This document shows positions 33,386 to 42,442 of a stretch of DNA of 64,000 nucleotides, piece after piece. The notes under the pieces were generated by a model. It was not told the DNA's origin. It saw only the letters and a program-made list of their open reading frames with translations, and ran no database searches. How positions within the stretch are numbered: the stretch's first letter is position 1; each line of letters opens with the position of its first letter. The translations under genes were made by a program, and so were the position numbers. Source of the DNA: Syntrophus buswellii (GTDB taxonomy: Bacteria > Desulfobacterota > Syntrophia > Syntrophales > Syntrophaceae); assembly GCF_046097065.1 (NCBI RefSeq), contig NZ_CP175563.1, positions 2,480,001 through 2,544,000 on the forward strand, written 5' to 3'.

Positions 33386-33904
33386 ATGAATTCAAAAAAA
33401 CGAACCCTGCTGGTGGGTTTCGGCAACCTGGACCGTGCCGATGACGGGGTTGCCTTTTTCGTGGTCAATGCATTCCGGAAACGGCTGGGACAGGCGGCAC
33501 TGGACGAGGGCTGCACGGGACTCGAAGATCTCGGCGGTCTTCTGGACTCCATCTTCATGGTTGAGCTGGTGCCGGAACTAATCGATCTCCTTGAAGGATA
33601 CGAGCAGGTGATCTTCGTGGACGCCCATGTCGATCCTAACCTGGATGAGCTACATTGCGGCTTGGTATCGCCCGATGAGGCCGGCCTGACATTGACGCAT
33701 CACATGAGCCCGGCAACCCTTCTGGCGTTTTTCAAGGCTCTCCATGGCCGTGACATCAAGGGATACCTTGTTTCGATTGTCGGCCACAACTTCGACTTTC
33801 TTCGGAAACTCTCTCCGGAAACAGACGCCCTCGTAGAGGAAGCGACAGACCGGATCCTGAGCCTGCTTGAGCGAGAGGCACCAGCCACTGCACCCGGCTG
33901 CTGA
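33386..33904 (+). CDS. Hydrogenase maturation protease
   Basis: A 172-residue endopeptidase of the HycI/HoxW/HyaD family that trims the large subunit tail. Family features are TLLVGFGNLDRADDGVAFF at the start, where the first Asp/Glu metal-sensing residues are expected, VIFVDAHVD in the middle, and LTHHMSPATLL with the metal-binding histidine. I placed the start at 33386 by family alignment. An ATG at 33302 overlaps the hoxH stop (TGATG) and would add 28 residues; that form cannot be ruled out. Its position right after hoxH supports HoxH as substrate. Confidence 0.88.
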   Translation: MNSKKRTLLVGFGNLDRADDGVAFFVVNAFRKRLGQAALDEGCTGLEDLGGLLDSIFMVELVPELIDLLEGYEQVIFVDAHVDPNLDELHCGLVSPDEAGLTLTHHMSPATLLAFFKALHGRDIKGYLVSIVGHNFDFLRKLSPETDALVEEATDRILSLLEREAPATAPGC

Positions 33905-34019
33905 ATCGCCCAACCCGTCCGTCCCCGATAAAAAGACGTTGCCTTTCCTCCCCTTTTTCTGCAATGATCAGGACGCTTTGATCGATTTAAATCCAATATC
34001 TCTTCGAGGTTCAGCGAAA

Positions 34020-35276
34020 ATGGACACCACCCCCAAGGGAAACCGCCTCCACATTGCCCTGCTGGGGCGCACCAATGTGGGAAAATCCAGTTTTCTCAAT
34101 CTGGTAGTCGGGCAGGACATCGCCATCACCTCCTCCGTGGCAGGGACCACGACGGATGTCGTGGAGAAAGCCATGGAGCTGCTACCCCTGGGTCCGGTCC
34201 TGTTTCTTGACACGGCCGGACTGGACGACGCCTCGGAACTCTCGGCACTCCGTCTCAAAAAAACGGAAAAGATTTTTGACCGGGCCGACATCGCTCTTCT
34301 GGTGACGGAACCGGACGTCTGGGGAACTTACGAAGAGGAAGTTCTGGCGGAAATGGATAAGAGAAGGGTTCCCGTGATCGTTGTGGTCAACAAGATCGAT
34401 CTCCACCGGCCCTCAGACAGCTTTCTCCAAAATCTCAAGGCAAAAGTCTCTCACGTCATACCCGTCTCCAGTCTCGACACAGCCGGACGAAATGCCTTCC
34501 TGGACACCTTGAAGCGACGGCTGCTGGAAGCGGCCCCCGACGATTTTGTTCAGCCTCCGTCTCTGGTGGGGGATCTCCTTCCTCCCGGAGGGCTGGCCGT
34601 CCTCGTGGTTCCCATCGATCTGCAGGCTCCCAGGGGCCGCCTGATCCTTCCCCAGGTTCAGACGATCCGCGACGCCCTGGACAACGATGCGGCGGTTCTT
34701 GTCGTCAAGGAAAGGGAACTGCCCGCCACGCTGGCCCTGCTGAACCGGCCACCGGACATCGTCATCTGTGATTCCCAGGTGATCCTCAAGGTTTCCGCCG
34801 ATGTGGCCCCGGCCATTCCCCTGACGACCTTTTCCATTCTTTTCGCCCGGCAGAAAGGGGATCTCGCTACAGCGGCTGAAGGGGTCGCTTACATTGAGAA
34901 CCTGCAATCCGGGGACAAGGTCCTCATCGCCGAAGCCTGTTCCCATCACCCCCTGGAGGACGATATCGGCCGGGTCAAAATCCCCCGCTGGCTGAAGCAG
35001 TATGCGGGAGGAAATATTCAGACCGATATCTCGGCAGGACGGGATTACCCGGAAAACCTGCGGGAATACAAGTTGATCATCCACTGCGGCGCCTGCATGC
35101 TGACCCGGCGCGAAATGCTCGGCCGGCAACAGCAGGCCAGAGAGGCTGAAGTGCCGGTCACCAATTACGGACTGGCGATCTCTTTCACCCAGGGGGTCGT
35201 CCGGCGGACCCTCTCCCCCTTCCCTTCCGCCCTGCTCGCCTTTGACCGGAAAATCAAGGAGCTTCACCCCCCCTAA
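34020..35276 (+). CDS. hydF: [FeFe] hydrogenase maturation GTPase HydF
   Basis: HydF is the scaffold on which the diiron part of the H-cluster is built. The 418-residue protein has an N-terminal GTPase domain: P-loop LLGRTNVGKSSFLN, switch region VAGTTTDVV, DTAGLDD and NKIDLH. A dimerisation domain follows, then the C-terminal cluster site with CSHHPLEDD and HCGACMLTRREM, giving the CxH...HCxxC ligand set. The ATG at 34020 is preferred because upstream sequence overlaps the protease gene. It lies 115 bases after the protease. HydE and HydG are not in the window. Confidence 0.95.
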   Translation: MDTTPKGNRLHIALLGRTNVGKSSFLNLVVGQDIAITSSVAGTTTDVVEKAMELLPLGPVLFLDTAGLDDASELSALRLKKTEKIFDRADIALLVTEPDVWGTYEEEVLAEMDKRRVPVIVVVNKIDLHRPSDSFLQNLKAKVSHVIPVSSLDTAGRNAFLDTLKRRLLEAAPDDFVQPPSLVGDLLPPGGLAVLVVPIDLQAPRGRLILPQVQTIRDALDNDAAVLVVKERELPATLALLNRPPDIVICDSQVILKVSADVAPAIPLTTFSILFARQKGDLATAAEGVAYIENLQSGDKVLIAEACSHHPLEDDIGRVKIPRWLKQYAGGNIQTDISAGRDYPENLREYKLIIHCGACMLTRREMLGRQQQAREAEVPVTNYGLAISFTQGVVRRTLSPFPSALLAFDRKIKELHPP

Positions 35277-35741
35277 CCGCCTGCAACCCGATGCCCCGGC
35301 TATAGCGGCGTTGTCATGCCGGGCGCTTGTCTTCCATCGCCGGGCAGGACGGATGATCTCACCCCTTTTCATTGACGGGACTCCTCGATTTTCCCATTCC
35401 GGACAAAATTAAGGAACCTTCTGATCACGTCTCGATTCCCCCTTTTTCCGGAATTTGTTCCCCTGGGTCTCGGAGCGATGATTTCCCGGCTGGTGGAGCC
35501 TTTGTACCGCTGTCTCATTTCCTGATTCCACCTTTTCTTTCAAGGCCTCCTGCTCCGATTTATTTATGTGTCAGCGTTTCCATCCTACATTTCGGAGGTG
35601 CCCCTGGTTTTTCCTTAGAAAAATATATGAGATGAATACTAGAATAATTTAAATATATCACTTATTGCAATCTGACGATCAAAAGTTTGGTACTATTATC
35701 GTGTACATTTCAACACAATCAACTTCAGGAGGTGTAAAATC
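35277..35741. other. Intergenic stretch before the RTX genes
   Basis: About 465 bases. The left part has a CCCGGC/GCCGGG inverted pair near 35294-35328 that could end the hydF transcript. The right 100 bases are AT-rich. TATTAT at 35694-35699 could be a -10 box but no good -35 box lies at proper spacing. The last 45 bases resemble the leader of the second RTX gene. Confidence 0.5.
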
Positions 35742-37179
35742 GTGGCGACTCAATATGGTACAAACGGCAACGATGTGATCGATGGAACGACCGGTAATGA
35801 CGCTCTTTACGGTCGGGACGGCGACGACATCATCAGTGGATATACGGGCAACGACATCCTGGGGGTGGCAACGGCAACGACACCCTGAAAGGCGGCAACG
35901 GAGACGACACCCTTTACGGCGACGGAGGCAACAACATTCTCTTTGGCGGTGTCGGAAACGATTATTTGAACGGCGGCACAGGCGATGACATCATGAGAGG
36001 TCACAACGGCAACGATACCTATGTCGTCGACAGTGCCAATGACAGGGTTTACGAGACCCTGGATGCAGGGACCGACCGGGTCCGTGCCTCTCTTGACTAC
36101 ACCCTGGGCGCCAATGTGGAACGCCTGTACCTGTATGGCACGGCCGTAAAAGGGACCGGCAACAGCCTTGACAACGTGATCGTCGGCAACGACCTTGCCA
36201 ACACCCTGTATGGCCTGGACGGCGACGACACCCTCAGCGGCGGTGACGGAGACGACACCCTCTACGGAAACAGGGGCAAAGATTATCTGGATGGAGGCAC
36301 AGGCAAGGACATCATGAGTGGTGGCGGCGGCAGAGACACCTATGTCGTCGACAGTTCGGATGATATGGTTTACGAGAACTTGATTGCGGGAAACGACAGC
36401 GTCAATGCCTATGTTGACTATCCCCTGGGTGCCAATGTGGAAAACCTGTCCCTGTATGGCACGGCCGTAAAGGGAACCGGCAACAGCCTTGACAACAGGA
36501 TCGTCGGCAACGACCTTGCCAACACCCTGTATGGCCTGGACGGCGACGACTTTTTAAACGGCCGCGACGGTGACGACATCTTGAGAGACGGTGATGGAAA
36601 CGATATACTTTATGGCGGGGAAGGCCGGGATCTCCTTTATGGCGGCAACGGCAACGATTATCTGTCCGCCAGTGACGGAGACGACACCCTGAAGGGACAT
36701 GCCGGCAATGACATCCTGTATGGGGGGGGGTAGGCAGAGACTTCCTTTACGGCGGTGACGGCAACGACAGTTTAGTAGGAAGTGACGGCAACGATTATCT
36801 GAACGGCGGCTCAGGTCAGGACCGTTTCTTCTTCTATTGCACCGGTGAAGCCAATGCCGATAAAATTGTCGACTTCTCCCACAATGAAGGTGACTCGATC
36901 GTTTTGGGGGATTATCTGGATAAAAAATATAGTTATTCCATCCAGGGTCTTACGTTCACTGGAAACGTACTGGACGAAGCCTGCTATTTCGAAGGCGACG
37001 GCTTTAAGGGTAACGGCGCCGAAGACAGCGGAATTTATTATGATACAGCAAATGGCGACGTCTGGTACAATCCTACAACCGACAAGGGCGGAGACTCCGT
37101 CAAAATATGCACCCTGATTGGAGTTCCGGGAGAAAGAGCCTCCCTGCTGGACAACGTCGACATCACCTATTCAGCATAA
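35742..37179 (+). pseudogene. RTX-repeat calcium-binding protein 1, two frameshifts
   Basis: Starts at a GTG with AGGAGGTG upstream, opening MATQYGTNGNDVIDG exactly like the intact paralogue at 37546. The frame breaks at a G5 tract (35861-35865) and again at a G9 tract (36722-36730). Adding one G at each restores a continuous frame of 479 codons with GGxGxDxL nonapeptide repeats and two GANVENLYLYG-type modules. It also keeps the same C-terminal domain as the paralogue (FEGDGFKGNGAEDSGIYYD to VDITYSA). The C-terminal part probably holds a type I secretion signal. The breaks could be sequencing errors, phase variation or decay; the coding character is otherwise intact. Confidence 0.85.
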
Positions 37180-37199
37180 GCAGTTCCAATCTCGACTCC

Positions 37200-37222
37200 G
37201 GGGCGCGTTCATGACGCGCCCC
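37200..37222 (+). terminator. Hairpin after RTX gene 1
   Basis: GGGGCGCG-TTCATGA-CGCGCCCC forms an 8-base-pair stem 20 bases after the stop. The following bases (GCCCTGTTTCC) are only weakly T-rich. The same element, slightly longer, follows RTX gene 2, so the copies were duplicated together with their 3' ends. Confidence 0.65.
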
Positions 37223-37363
37223 GCCCTGTTTCCGTTATTATCCTCCTTAAAAATCCTGATACAACCCGCAGCGCTGTCAACGATCACGGTAAACAGAAAG
37301 GCCCCAAGGCAAAAAGCCGCCGAGCCCAATGACCACCGGGTGGCTATGGATCCCATTGACAAT

Positions 37364-37414
37364 GAACGCCTCCGAGGCGTTCCATATTCCACTTCGGAGG
37401 ACGCCTCTTTTTTT
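37364..37414 (+). terminator. Mutually exclusive hairpins with T7 tract before RTX gene 2
   Basis: GAGGCGT (37374-37380) pairs with ACGCCTC (37401-37407), followed by seven Ts (37408-37414), an intrinsic terminator. The same GAGGCGT can instead pair upstream in GAACGCCTCCGAGGCGTTC (37364-37382). The two structures exclude each other, as in attenuators. It may simply terminate the upstream gene, since the gene-1 hairpin has a poor T tract. Confidence 0.6.
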
Positions 37415-37468
37415 CCCAGGAATAAAAAGATTAAGGGATTTGGAAGCAAAAATTAAGGGTTTCCCTGA

Positions 37469-37497
37469 TTGAAAGCGGCCTGTAAAACGTCTAAAAG
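37469..37497 (+). promoter_or_regulatory. Candidate promoter of RTX gene 2
   Basis: TTGAAA (37469-37474) and TAAAAG (37492-37497) at 17-base spacing. The predicted start would be about 40 bases before the GTG. The equivalent region of gene 1 does not show the same boxes, so confidence is low. Confidence 0.35.
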
Positions 37498-37545
37498 TAT
37501 TACCGTGCATCATTACACAATATAAACTTCAGGAGGTATAAAATC

Positions 37546-38553
37546 GTGGCGACTCAATATGGAACAAACGGCAACGATGTGATCGATGGGACGACCGGAA
37601 ATGACACGCTTTACGGGCTGGACGGCGACGACATCATCAGTGGATATGCGGGCAACGATATTCTAAAGGGTGGTGACGGCAACGACACCCTCAAAGGCGG
37701 CAACGGCGACGACAGCCTTTACGGCGGTGCGGGAAACGACACCCTCTTTGGCGGCGCAGGAAACGATTATTTGAGCGGCGGCGCAGGCGATGACATCATG
37801 AGAGGTCACGACGGCGACGACACCTATATCGTCGACAGTGCAAATGACATGGTTTACGAAACCCTGGATGCGGGTATAGACAGGGTCAATGCCTATGTTG
37901 ACTATACCTTGGGCGCCAATGTGGAAAACCTGTATCTGTATGACACAGCCGTTAAGGGGACCGGCAACAGCCTTGACAACGAGCTCGTCGGCAACGGCAA
38001 TGCCAACACCCTGTATGGCCTGGGCGGCAACGACACCCTGAGAGGCGGCAACGGCGACGACATCCTGAAGGGATATGCCGACAATGACATCCTGTATGGA
38101 GGGGCGGGCAGAGACTTCCTTTATGGCGGTGACGGAAACGACACTCTGTATGGCGAAAAGGGCAACGACTATCTGAACGGCGGGGCAGGTCAGGACCGTT
38201 TTGTCTTCAGCCACAAAGGTGAAGCCAATGCCGATAAGATTGCCGACTTTTCCCATGACGCCAGCGACACGATCGTGCTGAAGGACATCCTTGACGGTGC
38301 AACAGACGGCTCCATCGAGGGCCTTGAGTTCGATGGAACCGTACTGGATGACGACTGCTATTTCGAGGGCGACGGTTTTACGGGTAACGGAGCCGAAGAC
38401 AGCGGAATTTATTATGACACGGCAAACGGGGACGTCTGGTACAATCCTACAACCGGTGAGGGCGGAGACTCCGTCAAAATATGCACCCTGATCGGAGTCC
38501 CGGGTGCAATAGCCACCCTGCTGGACAGCGCCGACATCACCTATTCAGCCTGA
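37546..38553 (+). CDS. RTX-repeat calcium-binding protein 2
   Basis: A 335-residue acidic protein made mainly of glycine/aspartate nonapeptides (for example GNDTLKGGNGDDSLYGGAG), which fold as calcium-binding beta rolls. One module around residues 95-150 has DYTLGANVENLYLYDTAVKG. The last 115 residues start FVFSHKGEANADKIADF, as in serralysin-type C-terminal domains, and lack repeats; they probably contain the uncleaved type I secretion signal. There is no N-terminal signal peptide and no toxin, protease or lipase domain, so its role (surface layer, adhesion or calcium binding) is unknown. AGGAGGT lies 8 bases before the GTG. No ABC exporter genes are nearby. Confidence 0.88.
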   Translation: MATQYGTNGNDVIDGTTGNDTLYGLDGDDIISGYAGNDILKGGDGNDTLKGGNGDDSLYGGAGNDTLFGGAGNDYLSGGAGDDIMRGHDGDDTYIVDSANDMVYETLDAGIDRVNAYVDYTLGANVENLYLYDTAVKGTGNSLDNELVGNGNANTLYGLGGNDTLRGGNGDDILKGYADNDILYGGAGRDFLYGGDGNDTLYGEKGNDYLNGGAGQDRFVFSHKGEANADKIADFSHDASDTIVLKDILDGATDGSIEGLEFDGTVLDDDCYFEGDGFTGNGAEDSGIYYDTANGDVWYNPTTGEGGDSVKICTLIGVPGAIATLLDSADITYSA

Positions 38554-38573
38554 GCAGTTCCAATCTCGTCTGC

Positions 38574-38597
38574 GGGGCGCGTTCATGAACGCGCCCC
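38574..38597 (+). terminator. Perfect palindrome after RTX gene 2
   Basis: The 24-base stretch from GGGGCGCG to CGCGCCCC is its own reverse complement and folds into a 10-base-pair stem. It lies 21 bases after the stop and matches the element after gene 1. The following GCCCCTGTTTTCC has four Ts. It may work in both directions, because the minus-strand sagB gene ends at 38769. Confidence 0.7.
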
Positions 38598-38768
38598 GCC
38601 CCTGTTTTCCCTTTCGGCCCCTCAAAAAATCCTGAGTCCGGCGCTTAAAGCATGGTAGGTCCCGCCCGGAGCCCGTAAAGCGAAGCCAACAGGTGAAAAT
38701 TCTCGAACGTCGGGAACACAGTTCCCCCATCCCTGTGCCGTCCGTAAAGGCAGGCGGCAACCCTGACC

Positions 38769-40154
38769 CTAGCCGGGCTGTGAGGATAGGGTCATCTCGC
38801 CAATGACCGGCTCGACGAGCGATTCCAGGTTCATAACCTTCCCCAGGCGCTTGGAATCCACAACTCCCAGGATGCAGGACGCCAATCCCAGGGCCGCGGC
38901 GGTAAGGCTGAGGGTCTGATAGAGGCAGCCCAGATCCTGCAGGATCAGGCGGTATGCAATCTTTTCGTACTTCCAGGAATTCCTTAGAAAACGGGAGGTT
39001 ATAACAAGCCGGACATTGGGCAGCCCGGCCCCGTGGATTTGGTCGTGGGGATTGCTGTTCAGGTAAACGTTCAGCAACTTGCCGTCCACAGGAATGGATT
39101 CCAGACCATGGGTTTCCGGATCATAGCGCCAAGCTCCGGTTCCAAGGCCGATGCATTGGTGGATCAGGGGATAGATTTCCAGCGAATGGAGGGCGCCGCC
39201 GCTGGGTGATGGGCGTCGGGACCCCTGACAGGGACGTGAAGCGTCATCGAGGATGTCCTGACAGCGAGCCGTGGCATACAGCAACGCGCTCAGTTCCTCC
39301 AGGGAAATCGGCCGCCTGCCGGGGATTCGGCCGCTGCGGCGGCCTGCAAGCACCTCGGCAAGAGGGGTGTCCAGCAGTTCCTTGAAGTGTTCGTCAGGCT
39401 TCGGCAGCGGAAGCTCCCTCCCCCTGCAGGGTTTGAAAAGGGGTGCGGGAGGAAGCTTTTTCCTGAGCCGCCAGGTTGCGCCGATGCGGTCATCATGAAA
39501 ACCGATGCTCGAGGCATGAAAAAACAACAGGTCGTGAAACTCCCAGATGGGACTGTCCGTCTTTACCTCTTCCAGAGCGTTCATGAGCTGCAAGGCCCGA
39601 TAGAAGGCCATGCGGGCGGTGTCCTCTGAAGGAGGGGAAGATCCCTCCCGGATCATCTCCATGAGCCAGATCATGCAGCGTTCGTCATGGATGAGACACT
39701 TCTTACGGGAAAGGGGCATCTCCAGTAAAAGCGCATCACCAGATCGCCGCAGACAGGCGGAAGGTGAGAACCCGGGGAAGGACTCCGGCAGAGGCTCCTT
39801 CCAGGCCTGCCAGGGCGGCGCGGGTTGAAGTGAAAACAGAGCACGTCCGCCGGCTCTGCATTGAACCTGCAGAAGCCCCCGGGAAAATAACGTTTCGCAG
39901 AGAAAATAGACAACCGGCGGATTATCGGCTGATTCCGCCAGGCGGTCAATCCAGGCCTCCGTCATCCAGCCGTTCATCAGATCTTCAACAAGGGGATGGT
40001 CGGGCGCATCCAGAACGGTTACCCCGCTTCGAACGAGGGCGATTCGTCCGTTTTCCTGCCTTTCCTCCGTCAGTCCATCCCTCAGCTTCACGAAAAAAGC
40101 GGCATCATCTGTCGGGGAGGAAAACGGATTCTCGGCTTCGGTTGATTTCGCCAT
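38769..40154 (-). CDS. SagB-type FMN dehydrogenase of a TOMM cluster
   Basis: SagB-type enzymes oxidise azolines to azoles in thiazole/oxazole-modified peptides. The 461-residue protein has an N-terminal non-catalytic region and, from about residue 235, a nitroreductase-like FMN domain. Motifs include RRSGRIPGRRPISLEELSAL, SPSGGALHSLEIYPL and LGLASCILGVVDSKRLGKVM near the end. The N-terminal part may bind the precursor or the cyclodehydratase. It is the last gene of a four-gene minus-strand set, 5 bases after the E1-YcaO gene. If active, the product should contain aromatic azoles rather than azolines. Confidence 0.88.
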   Translation of the reverse strand: MAKSTEAENPFSSPTDDAAFFVKLRDGLTEERQENGRIALVRSGVTVLDAPDHPLVEDLMNGWMTEAWIDRLAESADNPPVVYFLCETLFSRGLLQVQCRAGGRALFSLQPAPPWQAWKEPLPESFPGFSPSACLRRSGDALLLEMPLSRKKCLIHDERCMIWLMEMIREGSSPPSEDTARMAFYRALQLMNALEEVKTDSPIWEFHDLLFFHASSIGFHDDRIGATWRLRKKLPPAPLFKPCRGRELPLPKPDEHFKELLDTPLAEVLAGRRSGRIPGRRPISLEELSALLYATARCQDILDDASRPCQGSRRPSPSGGALHSLEIYPLIHQCIGLGTGAWRYDPETHGLESIPVDGKLLNVYLNSNPHDQIHGAGLPNVRLVITSRFLRNSWKYEKIAYRLILQDLGCLYQTLSLTAAALGLASCILGVVDSKRLGKVMNLESLVEPVIGEMTLSSQPG

Positions 40155-40159
40155 GGTAC

Positions 40160-42433
40160 CTATAAGAAAAACGGAACGGAATTGAGGTCATCTTCGCCGG
40201 CGTTCTCTCCAATCCATCCAAGAGCCCTCGGGACCTCGAAAAGACGGCGGAAACCGAAACGGGGCCAGAAATGCATCAGCCCGGGGATGATCACCCGGAC
40301 CACGGGAAAGCCAACATCCGGTCGGGTCAGATCCATCACCAGCATCTCCAATCCCAACTCCTGCAACAGGCGCACGGAATCTTCGATGTCATCAAGGAAA
40401 TCGATGCTCTGTCCACGAGAGAAATCCGAAAGGGTCTTTGGAGGCTTATCGGGATCAGGCTTTAAAAAAGGCTCTCTGCTCAAGGGGGTGCCTTGAAACT
40501 GGAGACTGTATTCGTCTCTGTCCGCCAGCCCCCAGCACTGCCCCAATTCCCCAAGGGCCCGTTCCAGGGCGATCCGCGCATCGCGGTGGCAGCCCAGCCC
40601 CAGGGAATGAAGGCGGCCGCCAACCCCGGATTCGAAGAGGGTGGCCGAGAAGACGGGAATTCCCAGATCATGGGTCAGATCCAGCACCTCCAGCCTCATG
40701 CCCATTTCATCCATGGCCGCATTCACAGAAGCGGCAAACGGCGAGCCGATCCGGTTCAAATCCACGGAGGGTTTACGCAGCCTTTGGTACCACCACATCG
40801 CCGTGGCGTCGCGCTCGACCAGTTCGAAAAAGCCCTGCATGATCGCCTCTTCAAGGCAGTTTCCCGCAGCCACGCCGTTGCTGCAACCCCAGCAGATGTC
40901 GCCGCCTCCCTCCGCGGGATAAAAATAATAGGCAAAGGCGCTGGGAATCAGTCGCCAGCGCTTCCGCGTCAGAGACCAGGCAGACGTCCAGTCGATGGAG
41001 CGCCCTTCGTCATAGGGATCCGCCACATAAGCCGTGCTCCCCTTTTGGCGCCAGGCTTCGCGGTCCCTGTACTGCCGCTGGCTGAAGCCCATCAGGTCGC
41101 TTGGAGAAATCGCCGCGTCCCCCAGTTCCGAAAAGGTAGCTCGGACAGAGGGTTCATATCCCTCATACTGAGAACAGTAACGCTCAACGGCCTCCCCCAG
41201 AGCGCTGGCACGCGCCTGCGGGACGGTTCTCCCCTTTCCTGTGCTGAAACCTGTAGCGGTCAGACGGGAATTCCCCTCACTTCGCGCCGGCTTGCCGGCG
41301 TTTCGGACAATCCAGTCGCTGCGGACAATGTGGCCGAAGCAAGCCGGACATTTATCAAGAGACGTCAGCTGTTTCACCACACCTGTCACCGGGCTGATCA
41401 GGGAAGCATACGTCTCCAGCGTCTCCACAGCCGAACAGACCCGTTCGCCGCCGTCGCGATGATCCGCCTTGATTCTCGACTGCAGCCGCAGGGGTTCCTC
41501 CGGAAGGGAACCGAAATGAGCCCCCCCTTTGGCCAGGGTGCCGCACTCCGGACATTGGGGCCGTCTTGTGAGAAGATGCCGATCGAGTCGAAGCTCGCGG
41601 AAATTGAGGGTAAGTGCGCACCCGACCAGATCCGACACATCGCCTGCGGCGAGTTTTTCCAGTTCGACGGCAAGCACGCCCGTCACCGCTTCCAGGGAGA
41701 AAGGCGTCATTCCCACGGACAGGAGAAGGGGTTTCCGATCCTTCGCGGCAAGGATTGCTTCCCATTCCCGCCGGCGATGCCCCTTGACCCGGTCCAGGAG
41801 GCAAACCGCGCACCCTGTCTGTTCCGGAAGGAAGAGCGGCCCGATCTGCGGAACGATCCCACTGGGTTTGACGGACAGCCAGCGGAGCCCGCGCTGCAGG
41901 GCTAAGCGTCCGAACGCCTCCAGCTCCGGATCGAGGATATCGGATGTAACGGCCACATAAAGGTCATCGGGACTGAGTTCTTTCTGATAACCGTCAGGGA
42001 TCCGCTCAATGTTCAGCATGTCTGAACGCGACAACAGCCCGGCAAGGTCGTCGGCGAGGGAATCCGCCCCGCCGGTGGCAAAGATCTTCACAGCCAGGGT
42101 TGAAGTCCGCCGACCGGGAGATACCGAAAATCCCTGGCTGAGAACCCCGGCCCGGAACACATCCGCAGGCGTTTCGCGCTGCCCGGAATCCTTGACGATC
42201 ACCCCTTGCCGTTCGAGATGGATGAGAGTGAAAAAGACCTCCTCGGGAGAAAAACGGCTCTCAAGGGCCGAAGCGAGATCGTCTTCACCGGAAATCCCCT
42301 GCAGAATCAGGCCGATCAATTCCGAAGCCAGGGCCGAGGTAACCCTGCCTGGTCCCGCCTCATCCAGAAGAAACCAGCCGCCCTTCCCATCGGCGACCGG
42401 AACCATTCCGCGTTTGATCTTAAGATTTCCCAT
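40160..42433 (-). CDS. TOMM cyclodehydratase: E1-like leader-binding domain fused to YcaO
   Basis: A 757-residue fusion. Residues 1-370 form an E1/ThiF-like partner domain with LFLPEQTGCAVCLLDR and a probable four-cysteine zinc site (CPECG and CPACFG). Residues about 385-757 are YcaO: the ATP-binding motif GFSTGKGRTVPQARASALGEAVERYC (in parts: QARASALGEAVERY) and CLEEAIMQGFFELVERDA. The enzyme would use ATP to cyclise Cys, Ser or Thr of the precursor. YcaO azoline synthetases usually end with a PxPxP tail; here the end is DDLNSVPFFL, so that signature is degraded. It starts 9 bases downstream of the radical SAM gene, without a strong ribosome site. Confidence 0.9.
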   Translation of the reverse strand: MGNLKIKRGMVPVADGKGGWFLLDEAGPGRVTSALASELIGLILQGISGEDDLASALESRFSPEEVFFTLIHLERQGVIVKDSGQRETPADVFRAGVLSQGFSVSPGRRTSTLAVKIFATGGADSLADDLAGLLSRSDMLNIERIPDGYQKELSPDDLYVAVTSDILDPELEAFGRLALQRGLRWLSVKPSGIVPQIGPLFLPEQTGCAVCLLDRVKGHRRREWEAILAAKDRKPLLLSVGMTPFSLEAVTGVLAVELEKLAAGDVSDLVGCALTLNFRELRLDRHLLTRRPQCPECGTLAKGGAHFGSLPEEPLRLQSRIKADHRDGGERVCSAVETLETYASLISPVTGVVKQLTSLDKCPACFGHIVRSDWIVRNAGKPARSEGNSRLTATGFSTGKGRTVPQARASALGEAVERYCSQYEGYEPSVRATFSELGDAAISPSDLMGFSQRQYRDREAWRQKGSTAYVADPYDEGRSIDWTSAWSLTRKRWRLIPSAFAYYFYPAEGGGDICWGCSNGVAAGNCLEEAIMQGFFELVERDATAMWWYQRLRKPSVDLNRIGSPFAASVNAAMDEMGMRLEVLDLTHDLGIPVFSATLFESGVGGRLHSLGLGCHRDARIALERALGELGQCWGLADRDEYSLQFQGTPLSREPFLKPDPDKPPKTLSDFSRGQSIDFLDDIEDSVRLLQELGLEMLVMDLTRPDVGFPVVRVIIPGLMHFWPRFGFRRLFEVPRALGWIGENAGEDDLNSVPFFL

Positions 42434-42442
42434 AATGAAAAC

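Noticed and set aside
35742..38553. Dense short DNA repeats resembling a CRISPR or satellite array
   Set aside because: The repeats follow codon phase and encode GGxGxDxL nonapeptides of RTX proteins; there are no constant repeats with variable spacers.
40493..41905. 470-residue plus-strand frame opposite the E1-YcaO gene
   Set aside because: Shadow frame with low-complexity arginine/proline content; the minus-strand YcaO motifs are clear.
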